64,000 bases of DNA from positions 1-64,000 of the forward strand of contig JANQBS010000197.1 of NCBI GenBank assembly GCA_033085395.1, read 5' to 3'. The notes beneath the pieces were generated by a model. It had not been told where the DNA came from. It saw only the letters and a program-made list of their open reading frames with translations, and did not search any database. The stretch comes from Xanthoparmelia taractica (Eukaryota > Ascomycota > Lecanoromycetes > Lecanorales > Parmeliaceae). Position numbers and translations under genes: made by a program. This document shows, one piece after another, positions 1 through 15,278 of the stretch (the first letter of the stretch is position 1; the number at the start of each line of letters is the position of its first letter).

Positions 1-3000
1 TTAATTAGTAATTATATTAGTTCTTTTATTATTATATTAAAATAATTAATATATATCTTTATTTTTAATATTACTATAAATATATCTTAAATAATAAGAA
101 TTAAATTTATATTTTTAATAACTAAATATAAATTCGATTATATTTTCTATACTTTTAAAATTTCACTCTTTAATTATAATATCTTTTATATAAAAAGTAT
201 TTTAATTAATAGAATAAAAATAATTTATATCTTGATATATATTTATATATATTTATAGACATGTTCTATTCTACTTAATACTAGTAAGCTAGAAGTTACA
301 CTTTTAAAATCCCTAAAGATAAAATTAATAAGCGACTTATCCGCGTCTGACTTCGCAATATCTCGGCTTTATTATTATTACTATTCTAAAGGCTATTAAA
401 ATAGTTAAAATATATTTAAGCACCTATTAAAGCACTCTATTTAGTGACTTCGCTCTTCTTAAATAGTCTACGACTTTAAATATCGCTAATAATCGAGAAA
501 TAATTAGAAGCTACTTTCGTTATCGAGTAGCTGCGTTTCCTCTAAAATCAAGTCAGATATTAAAGTTTATTATACTCGAATCTCATATTATCTCTAACTT
601 AGTTAAGTTTAATTATTAAGCGATAAAAGAGAATAATATTATCTCGCTTCCGCCGAAAGTTTAAACGCGAATCCTAATAATATTAATTATATAGCATTTA
701 ACAATACTAATATTATATATTTAAGATATTTTTATAATATATTTTTAACTAGCTAAACGCTTTAATTAAACGAAATTATAATAGAAAAGAAGATAAAGAT
801 AAAAGAGTAAAAGAATAGAATTTACGAAAATTGTAATTAATCGATATCACAAACGCTTTTATTAGAAAATCCGAGATTGGTTATTAATGCTATTAGCGTC
901 TCGTTGATATCGATAACGACGTAGAGACTCTCGAGATCACCTTAGGAAAATAGAAAATAACGATCGAAAGTAGAATAATAATTTTACTATATGGAAAGCA
1001 AGATGCGAAACATATAATATTCTAATATAGATAAAAAACTCACTTTCCGAAACGTATTCGCATAACTTATATTTATTGTAATAGTGATGAAAGAATCTAG
1101 TATATAATAATAAATAAATATATTAATCTACTATTCTCTGCTAATAAAGCTGCTATTTAAAGCAAGATTACCTGATTTCTAACACCACGACTTACCAGAT
1201 ATTAATATTTATTAAGCTCAAAAACCCGCTTCTATATTACTCTTCACGTTATTTAATAACACGATATATTACTATTAATCTTCGCTAAATTCTTACGCGC
1301 CTTATCTTATATATTAATTCCATTTTAAATTTTATCTAAAAGATTATTCTTCGTGAATAAACTCATTTCTTAATTAACTCTTTTAAATTCTCCAACACTT
1401 ACCGTAGCATTCTCAATTAACTCACACTTAACTCTTCGATCTTTAATTCTCTCTCTATCTTTACTTTTCCCTAAAAATAATTAATTTCTTTATTCTTATT
1501 ATTATTATCTTTCTTAAATATTAAACAAATTAGATTATTGGTTTACACTATTATTAAGCTTTCAGCGCCACTTAATATTACTATAAATTCTTTATCTAAC
1601 TCTATATTCGCTCTTCGAATCGATGGGAGACACGCTCTAAATCTAACTTTAAATGATTTGAATACGTTCGATGTTTTTAAGTAAGATATGCTACGAAATA
1701 AAAACTCAAAATTATTATCTCTCTCATATCTAATTAATAATATTCTATCCGATTAATATTAAAAGATTGCGATTATTATATTCGCAGTTAAAACATAGAA
1801 TATCTCCCTATCTTACACACTTGCCGAACTCGACGCTGCCAAAGCTCTATTCGAAGCCGGATATAACTATATTAATATTATAATCGATATAATTAACAAA
1901 AACACTACGAAGATTTATAATCGAATATGAAATTCTTTCGCTTCAACTTGACGAGGAAAGAAATAATCTTCTACAAACTAGTAAGTCTATTCTTAACACT
2001 ATAGAGTATAATCTCCGAGAGAATAATCTAATCGCCTTCTATATAGCGATTATCTAACTTATTAACCGAACTATTTCATGGAAAAGAACAAGTCACTTTC
2101 CACGATAGTAAATAAGTTATTCTATAGAATTAATAAGATTCTCTATTCTCTTCTCGAAGCTTAGGCTCTTAACGTATCTATCTACTCTACTATCTTCGTA
2201 TCTTAAAAGATAACTTTACTAATTATTAATTTTTAAATAAGAACTTTCGTCGAATAATACTTTATATTAAGAGCTATAATTAGGCGGTCGATTTTATTAA
2301 TATCTTTATTTCAAGACTTTATTAATTAAACTTTATCTCGCACGAGAAGCTTAGTATTAATAATAGATTTCGAAGGGCGCGAGAGATCTCGACACCCGAA
2401 GCTCGATATAATATAATTAAATAAAGAAGATATAGATAACGATATTATATTCTTGAGCGCGAATAGAGAAATATTTAGCATAATATTAATTAGACGTAGA
2501 GAGGAGACGATAACTAAAAGAGAAAACCGAGAGCTTCGTCACGAACTTCAGTCGCTTTAGCGAAAAGTAATAAAGATATAGTAAAAGTTAAATAGATAGA
2601 TGAATGAGATTAGAGAAGATAAGAATATAATAATAATAGAAAATAAGTCGAAAGAAAAAGAGAGGAGTTTGATAGAGAATAAATTTTATATCTTAATAAG
2701 AAGAACGAGGTTAAAGAATAAAGATAACTATCTAACTTAAGTCTATTTATATAATATTAAATCTTAAGCTAATCTAATATCGTGGTGAAATAGATTTTAA
2801 TATTAATATAATCTACAACGAGGAGAATAAGTTTATAATTGAAGTTAGTAAAGATACGAATATAAAAGATAAATTAGTTTAAGTATAGTTCGATATAAGA
2901 AAGACGATAGCTCTAAAGATTATATTAAACGATAGAGTATTCTCTATTTAGCTCGAGTACGTAAAGCTAGATAGAAAAATACTAGAGAATATATTTAAGA

Positions 3001-5001
3001 ATAATTGTATTAAGAAAGGCACTTCTCTTACGAAAGAGTATCTTAAAGTATATCTTTTGTAAAAGATTACTATAAGTAAGCGATAATTGATATTAAAGAG
3101 TCTAAGATAGCTTTATTTTGTTGATATAGCTTTTCTTTTCGAGATAATCGAGAATATATGTTAAGAGATATAATTTCTTCTCTATTTTCTTTTCTTTTAT
3201 AGATATAGAATAGTAGACTTAAGAAAACATAGATAGCGAATATATTTAATAAATTATATCTTTAATATGAGACTCTTAATCTAATTTACGTATCGATGTA
3301 ATATATATAGAAGTCTTAATTAAAGTCACTTAGAGATGTATATAATCTTTAAAAAATAATTCTATTTTATCTATTAAGAATTTCTAAAATATAGTAAAGC
3401 TTTATATTAAAGCTACTTGCAATTAAAAGCTAGATAACTTTATAATATTTAGATTATCTTTTATTATTAATAACTTTAGATAGATTTTTTCTTAATCTTA
3501 ATAATTTAAAATTCGGTATCGAAGTAGCTTTCATTAAATCCGTTTTTACTAGTTTAATTTATATTATCGTTAAATACTTATCTACTCTTCATTACGCGTA
3601 AACTTAATTACTATATTCACGTTATTTAAGAAATCTAAAAGTAATATTCGCATTACTTTTTTGATTATTCTTCTTTAATAATAATCGAAAGTTTTCAATT
3701 TTCCTTAATCTATACTCTTCACCTTTCGTTTACTACCTTTATTAAGCTTATTTGAGTCGCTATTAATATAATATATATATTATCTTAAAGTTCTCGAATA
3801 TATTTAAACTTTTAGTTTATAGACTCTCGCTTTTTAGCGAGTTTAAGTTAATCTTTCGATCTTTAATCTCTTAAAGACTTCGAGATAAACTTCGTACCTT
3901 AACGCATTAGCTTATATAATTTGATATATAAAATCATAATATCGCAAATAGCGGATAATCGAGCAGACGAAGAATTACGACTATCCCATACTCGCTTTTA
4001 GTTATTGTAATAGTATCTTCTAATTCGCTAGCTAGTCGCTAAAACCGGTTTTTAATTACTTACGTATCTAAATCGCGACACGATTAAGCTATTCGGCATC
4101 TTAAATAATTATAATCTATAAAATATTATAAAGTACTATCGAAATCGTGATATAATCTTATTGATAATTATAGTAATGAATTAGAACTCTTTAGGTGAGT
4201 AATATTTCTTTCTTTCTTAAGTAGAATTGATTAAGAACTAGGAAATATTATCGAATACGAGCATGGCTAGAGTCTATATCCTATAACTATCGTTATTATT
4301 AATAATTAGCTTCTTGCTATTACTCGTCTTGATATCATGAAAAACGTAGTTATTATATCTCTATCTTAAAAGATCGGGATATCTTAATTAATGTTTAATT
4401 CGTATCTATATGTCGCAATCTTATAGACTTCACTTAAAATTAATTATTTTATTTAGCTAATTTAAAATAGACTCGAAACTTAAGTATAAGTTTTAATAAA
4501 AAGAATAGAGAAAATTTAAGATTAGGATTTATAAGGAGAAGAAGAAGAAGTTATAATAAAATCGATACGATTGATCTAAAGTACGAGAATATCGAGAGTA
4601 ATGCGATCGCGCTATTCGTTAATGAAATGAAAAATGATATAAAAGTAATAAATAAGACGATATTAATGAATAAAAATAACACTTAATCTAATGAAGTCCG
4701 ATCGTAGTTAAATATAGATATCGAGTTAATTTATTCTTTCTCTATTAGTTAAAGATCGTCTAATAAGATCTCTAGGATCGCCGAGACCATAAATAATTAA
4801 TTATATGAATATATCTATAATAATAGATAATATAAAGTAGTTATCTTTATTAAAATTTAGAATCTTAATTAACGTATATATAAATTAGAGATCTCGATTT
4901 CGGGCATGAAAAAGTCGATATATTATTAACAATAATTGCGTGTATATATTATTATTATCTTCAATAGCGGAGTAGATAGCAAGCTTGGCTGTTTGATAAA
5001 C

Positions 5002-6945
5002 GATAATATAGGTCTGGGGAAGGTAAGACACATTAGTCTGAGAAAGAGGTTCCCGAATTTACTTTCTTTGTGTCTAGACTTTGAAAGAAATTGTTAGTGC
5101 AGTGTTTCGTTATTAATTTTGAAGATAATTGCGAGCTATTAGAGAGTAATGAAAGAATAATTTAATTAATAGATAATAATATCCGTAAGATGCGTCTCGT
5201 GATTTCAAGTGCCTTAGTTATAACTAATTTTGCACTTACTCTTGCGAATCGCGTCTCGATTATTATAAGACGAAAGTCGTTAACGAATTAATTACTTTCT
5301 TCGTTCTTTTTAAAAATATCGTTTTATAACTCGAAGATCTCGAAAACTTAGTTAACTTAAAAGCTCTCGAATTATAGCTTTTAATTATTTATAATACGAC
5401 TATAGATCTCGTCTATAATTCAAACGCCGCTAGAGCTAAGCAAATCAAGATTACCTAGAATACAAATTATAATCGTTCGAAAGGCAAATCTATCAAAGAA
5501 TTACTATATTATAACTATCTATCACCTGAAAATACTCGCGTTTAAATATTAATATCGTGATAATTATAAAATAATATTAACGCACTTTAGGAGACACTTA
5601 AGTATATAATTACTAAAAATAAATAGAAGCAAGAATATCGTTAAAAAGTCGGTCGATTTCGCTACGGATTTGTTATTATCGACGAAATTTATTTAGTTAA
5701 GAGTATTAGTAAGGAGCTTTAAAGCATCGTCGCGAATACGAAGAGAGTTTAATCACACTTAAGTTTTTGATTAGTTATAATGTATAATATAATAGTTAGC
5801 ACTAAACCGATTAATATCGTCGCGTTAATGAATATAATAAGTAGTTCTTCATGAAACGAATCGAATTATAGATATTATGAATTTCGTTCATAGAATATTA
5901 TAGCTATAATAAAATTCATTTAGAAATATAGGGATAAAAAATCCGATACTAATCTTCAAAAGCAAGTCATGGGGATTATTCAAGTATTCGGCCGATTGAT
6001 TATTAACTTCTTGATTCTTTGGCATGATAATAGTCGATAATACGAATAATCACTAGTGGAACTGAAGGAACTATATTATTATATTTTATATAGTAAATTC
6101 CCTGCTTCGTATTAAGTCGCGTACTTTATCGCCGTATAAAATTAATAAGAAACGTTCCTCGCAGAGCTTAAAGGAAAATAGAATTAATAAGATAGATAAA
6201 AATATATACTTAATTATATTAGAGATTATTTCCAACGGCCGACGATATTGAACTTTAACTCGGTGTTTAATATCGTACGATTTCTACGTCTCTACAGTAG
6301 TTTATTATATCTAGTCGAAGTATTATATAAGTACTCGCATAGATAAACGAATATAACGACTAAGTTTATATTTATAGATTCCCGAAACGAATAGATAAAA
6401 AAAGGGTGTATTCTAAATATTAAGTATTCTCGTCTCGCAATTATATCTTCTAAGCTTAATTTAATAGCGAAGCTTCTATAGCAATATATCGGCGTTAAGA
6501 TTCTTATTATGTTTAGCTTTATCGAAATAATACTTGTAGTTAAATCGGTAAGTACTCTCGAAGATCAAGTTATTTTAGTTTATGTATCTTTTATAAGATC
6601 TCTTTTACTTACTCGATAGCATATTTCCTCTCTTAATTATAAAAAGATAACTCTAATTCTTAATTCGTAGTATATTTAAGAATATTCGACTCTTTAAAGA
6701 TATTTAAGAATAATGTACGGTGATCGTAAGAAGCGTAAATACGTAGTATAGGTCTTCACGAAGACGATAGTTTCTAATACGAGTAGGCTACTAATTGAGA
6801 ATAAATTAGATTATCTAATTAGAATTATTGGCATTATGGATATAAATTATAATTCTACATGTGCAATCGTCGTAATTCTATGTGAGTTAGTCTACTATTT
6901 AAACTAGTTAAATAAGCTTTAAAAAGAGCGCATCGGCTCGGGTAG
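5002..6945 (+). pseudogene. RIP-killed SNF2-family helicase/ATPase, copy A
   Basis: Several SNF2 motifs can still be read. Motif I is at 5,002-5,025 (now D-N-I-G-L-G-K-V, expected D-E-M-G-L-G-K-T). The DEAH-like motif II is at 5,681-5,692 (D-E-I-Y). Motif V is near 6,831-6,890. Motif VI is at 6,913-6,945, reading stop-A-L-K-R-A-H-R-L-G-stop where Gln is expected at both ends. The order and roughly 640-codon spacing of motifs I to VI fit an SNF2 ATPase core. Motifs I and VI share a frame and motif II is in another, so at least one indel or intron lies between. Stops and lost key residues make it non-functional. The subfamily cannot be assigned. Confidence 0.75.
6133..6381. repeat. 249-bp tract identical between copies A and B (A side)
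   Basis: By eye this tract matches 12,284-12,532 at every base. The flanks on both sides carry frequent substitutions, for example the first mismatch at 6,382 vs 12,533. The tract already contains RIP-type AT-rich sequence. Confidence 0.85.
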
Positions 6946-9900
6946 CCGCACGATGTTTTCTATTATAGACTATATTCTAATATTTAGATCGTAGCTTATA
7001 TCGACGAGAAGTAACAATTAAAATTAAGTTTTAGAACGAGGTATTTTAGATTGCGAGTAAGGTGATAGACGACGCGATATTGAATAGCGGTGCTGGAACG
7101 GTTCTCGATGGAGAGTATAGAAGTGAATCGTCTAAATAATATATTACCTACGTAGTTAGATGATAGATTATTGATAATGTCGCTAATATGTTGAAATTAA
7201 TTTTCTCTCACTCCTTAGTTAATATTTAATATAATCTTTATATTATCGTTCTTAGCTTCTACTAAAATTTCATCTTAGGTTTAGATTATTAGAATTGTAA
7301 TAAAGCGTTATTGAGTTTTAGATAGATGCTATAAAAAGTTTAAATCGCTCTTTATGTTATTATATAGGTAATATTATTGTAGTATAATTCTAGAGCACTT
7401 ATAATGCTATTATTTATTAAGAGATGTTCGTTAATTAAATCGCACTCTTATATTTTCGAATTTATAATATATGTCTGTAATTTTATTTCCACAATAATAT
7501 GCCGGGTATTAACTTAAGCACTTAGTTAGCTATAGCTTAATCTTGAATCTATTCTCTCACTATCAATTAAACTAATTAGATTTATATACTTTATTAACGT
7601 ATATTTCTTATCTTAATAAATTTCTCTATTATTTAGTTCGTATATTAATATCTTTCTATAGCATTATATTAATCGAAGCGCGTGAATCTCGAGAAGAATC
7701 TAGATTAGAGCTTATTAGTTATATTAATGAGATTAATCGTTGAATTTAAAAGAGCACTTGAGAAATAGATTAAGGGAAAATTATAGCGTAGCTTATTTTA
7801 AAAACGACGAAAGTAGCTCTAAGTAGAATTTTAAAAGATCTCGAATAGCTCTTAATCTACGCTTGCTCTATTATAAATCGTAATATTCTTCGCTTTAAAA
7901 TGTTTTAAGCTAAACGAAATACGTTAAATTATTTTTAATACGAACTCTACTCTTTTCGATTAAGTGAGTATTATAACTTACGAATATATGAAAAAGATAT
8001 TCGTAGTTAATTAACTAAAAATAACGAACGCCTTTCTGGCGAAGATGGAGAATCTCTATAAAAATACGTCTACTGAAAAAATATAGACTGTCTTTGAAGA
8101 GTATATAGCAATGCTTCTATTCGATGAATATAAAAGAATTTGTAACGAATTTTTCGAACGCCTAGTATCCCGATAGTACGAAATAAGGACGTAGCTATTA
8201 TACTGAGAAACGCGTTAGCTTAAAATCATAAATTAAATTAATCGTCGACCGAGAAATAGGTACTATATTTATCGGAATATAAGTTAATCGCAACGACGCT
8301 CGAGTACACGTATACGTGAAGCCCGAGAGATTAAAATAAGTTATTATAGCATCGATCAAGCACGTAAGAAGAAGATATCAAAGGTATCAAATAATAAGCT
8401 TAGCCCCAACAAATACTCTTGAGAGTATTAAGCTCTCAATATAAATACGACTTTAGACATATTATCGCTACTAATAATAATATAAAAATACGAAGGTAAT
8501 TATCAACGCGTATTTACTCGCTTCGTGAACATTGTTTATATAAGCATTAAATACGAGATCTTCGAGAACTATTAAACGGAAATCGTGAATAAGTTGAAAA
8601 AGACTCTCGACGTCACTAATAATAGAGGTAAGTAATTAGTATTAGATAATTAGATCTTTATTAATACTTTCTAGCACTTTAATAACTTAGAACGCTAATA
8701 ATTACCAATTCTCTAAAGGAGCGATATACTCAAACCGAAGCGAAAGAACATTTTAGTGGTCTTGCGATAACGTAATAATACTATTGCCAGCCTACGTATC
8801 GTCTATAGGATAATGTTCGCAACTTGATAGAATAGATACGTTATAATCACTATAAATCTTAGGGAGAAGCGGCGTATTAACCTTGGGTTAAACGATATTT
8901 AAGTGTTATTATTCCGATCGAAGAGCTTTAATATTAAGATACGAATTATTAAAAGTCTATTAGTATTAACTTTTAGATAAGGGTGAGTGATATAAATAAA
9001 TAACGTCGCACTGCTTTAAATTGTGTAAAGAATAATCTGTGCGAAATAAGTAATTTGTTATCTCGCATCTACGCGAAAGCAATATCGCGATTATTCTCAT
9101 ATATAGAAGATATGAGAATCGATTTTATATCCCGAATATTTTATTAATTGAAGCGTTTATCTAATAAAGAAGATGTTATTATAAGATACGCTAGAATATT
9201 AATCTTAAATCGATTTGATATCGTAGGTATTTTCAAACAAAGTAAGCTCAGTGTCAAACATATAATCGCTGCTTCAAACCGAGCTCTTTCAGAGATCTTA
9301 TTTACGTTAATAATTAATATAGTGTCTTATTTATTTAATATTATATTTAGTCTTCAATTCGTAATGAATTATCTTTATCTCTATTACAATCATAGCAAAT
9401 TAAGACCTAATTATTCTCGCTGCAAAGTTATCGATTTATTTGAATACGAAGTCCCAATTAGATGCTAAACTTTATTAAGCACTTCTATACGTTCTGCTTA
9501 CTTATTTAACGAAATATAACTTTATTAATACTCTTAGATAATAATAGACGTATTAGTCGAAATATTATAAAGCATCTAATCTAACAATATTGATAAAAGT
9601 GCTTAATTAATACTTACTTTAAGAAAGTCTTTAATCTATTATTGCGCTTCGACGTTCGATTTCGATAATAACGTTAATTAATTTAAAATAAAACATCGAT
9701 TTAAATCTTACTTACACTTTATTATCTTTAATCTTAGGATAAATAGATTCTTTTAACATTAATTCGACGTTACTCAACGCGTTAGAAAATAATAATTCTT
9801 ATTACTTCTTTCGCAATTCTCTTCTAGATAATATCTAGACTTATTAAAACTTCTTAGCTTATATTATTAATACTTAATTCACTTACGTTAATTAACTTAT

Positions 9901-11152
9901 TAGATTACTTAATAGAATAATATATTAACTCATTTAAGGCTCGCATATGTATTTTAATCTTTACTTTATCGAATTATATTATCTAAAAACTTCGACTTAA
10001 ACTTCAATTCTTTAATCTCTTAAAGACTTCGAAATCAACTTCGTTTTATAACGTCTTAATATATATAGTCTATCATATAAGTTAACGATTTCCTAGATTA
10101 CGAAGATTCGAGTAGACGAAGAACTTCGATTATCTTATATACGCTTTCGAATTTTGTAATAGTATCTTTTAAATCGTTAAATAATCTCTAAAACTAGTTT
10201 TAAATCGCTTATTTATCTAACTCGCGATATAACTAAACTCTTCGATATCGTAAACGATCTAGATCTATAGAACGCGGTGAAATATTATCGAAATCGTGAT
10301 ATGAACTTATTAATAATTATATTAATAAATTAAGATAACTTAAGTAAATTATTTCTTCTCCCCTCTCTCGAGTAGAGCTAATTAAGAAATAAAGGAGTTC
10401 ACCGTATACGAATATAGCGCGGTGCTCTAATTTAAAATTATCGACACCACTAAGAATCTTTCTTTAAGCATCGCTATTCTTACTACGCTCAAAAACGTAA
10501 ATATAGTATCTCTATCTTTAATCGGCAGAAAACCTTAAATAAATCTCAATTAATACCTATCTCTCGAATCGTCGCAGATTTTTTTTCAAACTAACTATTC
10601 TATCTAGCTGGTTTAAAATACACTCGTAACTTAAGTACTAGTGTAATAAAAGAGAAAGAAGAAGATTTTTAAGCATTATCTATAAGGAAGAGAAGAAAGA
10701 GTTATAATAATCTCGATATAATTATTCTAATATTCGACGATTTTATAGATAATTATCTATCGTCGTTAATTAGCGAAATAGAGAATTAATTGAAAGTAGT
10801 CGACGAGACGATATTATTTAATAAAACTATCTTCGAATCTAAAATAAAAGAGTCGCACTTAGATATAAATAATAAGTTAGTTCGTCTTTTCTCTGATAGT
10901 ATAAGAGTGTCTAATCTACTTTCTAGAATTACCGAAGTAATTAATAACTAATTATATAAATACGTTCACGACGATAATTGGCGTAAAGCGATCGTTTTCC
11001 TAAAGATTTCGAATTCTAATAAATCTATAAGTAAATTAAAAGTCTTAATTTTAGAAATAAAAAAAGCGATTTTTTATTAGTAATAACTATTTATATATAT
11101 TATTATAAAGTTTAATCGTGAGATAGATAATCGATTTAATTATCTAATAGAA

Positions 11153-13097
11153 GACGAGATAAGTCTCGGGAAGATAAGATTTATTAACTTAAGAAATAGT
11201 GGCCCCGACTTATCGTTTTCGTGTCTAGATATTCGAAGATATTATAGTCGCGATTTTTCGATTTCAATTTTAAAAATAATTACGGCTTATTAGCCTTAAT
11301 CGAAAAAATAACTCGAGCCGCCCGCGTCATTGCTCGGAGAATACATCTCTCGAGTCTAGATATCTTAATAGTAGTTGATTCTACACTTGCTCTTATAAAC
11401 TCGATTCGAAATATTATAATATAAACGTAATCGACGAATTAATTATTTTCTTCGTGCTTTTAACGAACGTCGCTTTATAATTTAAGCACTTAAAGAATCT
11501 CGTTAACTTCGATAAGCTTGGCTTAAAGCTTGCGATTGTATATAATATTACTATAGAGTCTGTGTACGGGCTAATTAACGCTAGAATTAATACGATTAAA
11601 ATCGCCCGATATTAACGTGACGACCCTTAGAAGGGCAAGGCCGCTATTACTTCGATATAATATAGCTACTCGACTTCTTAAAGCACTCGCACCTGAATAC
11701 TAATTATCTAATAAAGTTGAAATAATATCAACGAATTTGAGGAAATATATAAATACTCGATTACTAAAAATAAGTAGAAGCAAAATCTCTTTTAAAAAAT
11801 CGGCCGATTTTATTACGAATTTATAATTATCGATAAGAGTTACACGATTAAAAATATGAAAAGAGGACCTTAGGAAATACTCGCTAGCATAAAGATAGTT
11901 CGATCACACCTACGCTTCTGGCTCGTTATAATATCTAAAACGATAATTACTATCGAGTCTATAGATATTATCGCGTCAATGAACATAATAAGTAGCTCTT
12001 TATGAAACGAACCGGATTATAGATACTATAAATTTCGTTCGCAGAATATTATAGTTATAATTAAAGTTATTTAAAAATATAGAAATAATAAATCCGATAC
12101 TAATCTTCAAGAGCAAGTTATAAGGATTATTTAAGTATTCGGTCGATTACTTCTTAACTTCTTAATTCGTCGATACGATAATAATCGATGACACGGACAA
12201 TTACTAGTGGAATTGAAGGAACTATATCACTATGTTTTATATAACAAATTCCCTACTTCGTATTAAGTCGCGTATTTTATTGTCGTATAAAATTAATAAG
12301 AAACGTTCCTCGCAGAGCTTAAAGGAAAATAGAATTAATAAGATAGATAAAAATATATACTTAATTATATTAGAGATTATTTCCAACGGCCGACGATATT
12401 GAACTTTAACTCGGTGTTTAATATCGTACGATTTCTACGTCTCTACAGTAGTTTATTATATCTAGTCGAAGTATTATATAAGTACTCGCATAGATAAACG
12501 AATATAACGACTAAGTTTATATTTATAGATTCTCGAAACGAATAGATGAAAAAAGGGTGTACTTTGAATATTAAATATTTTCGTCTCGCAATTACGTTTT
12601 CTAAGCTTAATTTAATAGCGAAGCTTCTATAGAAATATATCGGCGTTAATATTCTTATTATATCTAGCTTTATCGAAGTAATACTCGTAATTAAACGAGT
12701 AAATACTTTTAAAGATTAAGTTATTTTAACTTATATATCTTTTATAAGATTTTTTTTATTTACTCGATAGCACGTTCTCTCTTTTAATTACAAAAAGATA
12801 ATTTTAATTCTTATTTCGCAATATATTCGAGAATATTCGACTCTTCAAAGATACTTAAGAATAATATATAATAACGTTAAGAATCGTAAAAAGGTAGTAG
12901 AAGTCTTTAGAAGAGAAGTAGATTCTAATATAGATGTGTCGCTAATAGACGATGAGCTAGACTATCTAATCGGGATTATTGGCGTTATGAATATAGGTTA
13001 TAATCTAACGCGTGCAATCGTCGTAATTCTCTACGAGCTAGTCTATTACTTAAATTAGTATAAATAAGTATCGAAAAGAGCACATCGGCTCGAATAA
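11153..13097 (+). pseudogene. RIP-killed SNF2-family helicase/ATPase, copy B
   Basis: This is the second relic of the same gene. Motif I at 11,153-11,176 reads D-E-I-S-L-G-K-I. Motif II at 11,832-11,843 reads D-K-S-Y, one transition each from D-E-S-H. Motif V near 12,980-13,045 reads G-Y-N-L-T-R-A. Motif VI at 13,065-13,097 reads stop-V-S-K-R-A-H-R-L-E-stop. Copies A and B degraded in different places, so together they support the family assignment better than either alone. Both are inactive. The gene starting at 63,062 belongs to the same broad superfamily, but the window stops before its ATPase motifs, so direct descent cannot be shown. Confidence 0.75.
12284..12532. repeat. 249-bp tract identical between copies A and B (B side)
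   Basis: This is the partner of the tract at 6,133-6,381, in the same orientation at the same 6,151-bp offset as the surrounding repeats, so it is homologous in place rather than a separate insertion. Confidence 0.85.
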
Positions 13098-15129
13098 ATA
13101 TAAGAGGTTTTCTGCTATATGTTATATTCGAATATTTAAATCGAAGCTTATATTAATAAAAAACGGAAGTCTAGATCCGATTTTAAAGTAAAAGTATTTC
13201 AGACTGTGAGCAATGCGACGAAAGAAGTTCTAATAGTTAGCGATAATACGAAAATCGTCGATGAAGAGAAAGGAGATAACGTCTCTACATAATATGATAT
13301 CTATAAGCTTAGATAATAGACTATTAATGATAATAATAGCGTTACTAGTATATTTTCTATTCATTATCTAGTCAATGATCAACGTGATATTCTTGCTACT
13401 ATTCTAAGTTCCTAATAAGATCTTCTTCTAAAGTTGAATTACGAAGACTTCATAAAGAGTTTATTAATCGTTAACTATATATTATAAAGCTCTTTAGAGA
13501 CCTTATTATATTTTTAAACAGATAACGTTAAAATAAAATAATTATCGAGTATCTATAATTAGAACACTACTTAAAAAATCTTCACAAACTACGCTAGATA
13601 TTTCCATACTTCTAATTCTATATTACAGACTTGCGATTCTATATTCACTATACTCTATCTGTGCTCGATCGGACTTTAAACTTCTTTTACCCGATTTCAT
13701 CGAATACTTTACTTTACTTTATACTTATTAGAATCCCTCGTCTACTAGCGTTCTCTTATCTATCTTAACTATCACATCTTTATTTAATTCTCTCACCCTA
13801 CTTAATTATAATATCTTTATTTAACTATCTCTCACTCTATCTAATTATTATATCTTTATTTTACTATCTTATTAATTCACCTTATAATCTTCTGTTAAGG
13901 AAATAATAATTAGTATATCGCAATTCACTACGAACTAAGGCTTAAGCATATTAGCCTGCTGTGACCTTAATCGAACAATTTCACTTATTTTCCTAGCGCA
14001 AGTTCTTAATATTACTATATCGCTAATTATCTAGCTCGAACACTAACACACCTGAATAGTATTATATCTTATAATTAGCATGAACCCCGAAATGAAGGTC
14101 GATTAGACTTTATTCGTTACCTTAATAACATAAATTATGGAATTCGAAAGAGCAATGAAAAGAGAGGTTGACATGGGTTCTTAGGGTAGCTTCTTTCAGA
14201 AGTAATGAATATAGCTTCAACGAGAGTTTACGAAAACCATAAACGACTCTCAACTTATACTTCTTCTATTATAATCTTTTAAAAACTCCGCTTTCAAATA
14301 TTTCCAGCTTAAAGAAATCCGCATAATTATTCGCAACATATATCTCACTCTTTTAGACGAAGTGAATATTAGGGCTTATAAGCTTATAATTTAAATAAGT
14401 CTAGAATACTAGTCTAAAGTTCTCGAAGATATTATAAAAAAGGTGAAGACGCTCTATTATACCACAGCAACGAGAAAAAGATAGATTATCTTTAGGTAAT
14501 ACGCAGACACGCCGCTGTTCGACGAAGTGAAGCGAATTTATAAGAAATTCTTTGAATCGTCGATAACTTAGTATCGTAAAATAACGATGTAATTGCTTCG
14601 TTGAGAGACTATGTATTCTTAAACACTTAATTAAACGACGTACGATGAGACTATTAGCAAAGCACTCGTTATTATTTAAATCAAACGCTATAATCGTCGA
14701 GCACGTGTCTACGTGGAAACATGGAAAGCGGAGATAAAAAATTATAGTATCGATCGAGTACGTAGGGATAAGATTACCTAAGTTATAAACGCTTAGCTTG
14801 ACTTCGATGAATTTTTTAGAGAGATTAAAGTTATAAGTATAAGTATAAGTTTAAATATAGAAGTTAGTTTAATAATAAAGTAGATAATCAAAGAATACTA
14901 TTAGTGTGCGATATATCGCTATGTGAATATTATGTGTATAAGTATTTAGAGTGAGATATTTGATGACTGTTGGGCGAAAATTAGGGAATAGCTCTTAGGA
15001 TCTCTCAATATTACCGACGTCAGATATAAGTGTTTAATATTATATCACTAAAACTCAACTAACACTTTATAGTATATAAACGTTTTAAGAATATAACGGC
15101 TCTTAGATATAAAAGAGAGTATCGCATTT

Positions 15130-15278
15130 TGTTGAAATTTGGCCCCCATTGTTGGTGCAGGGATTATTCCCAGCCTTCTCGCGGCAGTCGCTTGACCAGC
15201 CACCTAATTTGTATGTTAAATAGTCCTGCTCCAGGGGAGTGTTGGAAAATAATCAATTATTCTCCCAGATTTTCAACA
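15130..15278 (+). repeat. 5' LTR of the gag-only element
   Basis: 149 bp, starting TGTTGAAATTTGG and ending TTTTCAACA. Composition is ordinary and CpA dinucleotides are kept, unlike the surrounding RIP-mutated DNA. It differs from the 3' LTR by two C/T transitions. Confidence 0.92.

Larger units (their letters stand above)
3840..8900. repeat. Diverged direct repeat, copy A
   Basis: This segment is similar to copy B at about 9,990-16,930. The offset is 6,151 bp from motif I of the helicase relic (5,002 vs 11,153) through motif II (5,681 vs 11,832). It becomes about 6,397 near 8,301 vs 14,698 after an indel, and about 8,011 at 8,789 vs 16,800, because copy B carries a 1,613-bp insertion (LTR element plus target duplication). 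Copies differ mainly by transitions, as expected after RIP. The outer ends are approximate because similarity fades gradually. Confidence 0.8.

Noticed and set aside
9148..9468. 106-codon open frame in the AT-rich block
   Set aside because: It starts with TTG, lies in RIP-mutated DNA full of stops, and shows no family pattern; a chance opening is more likely.
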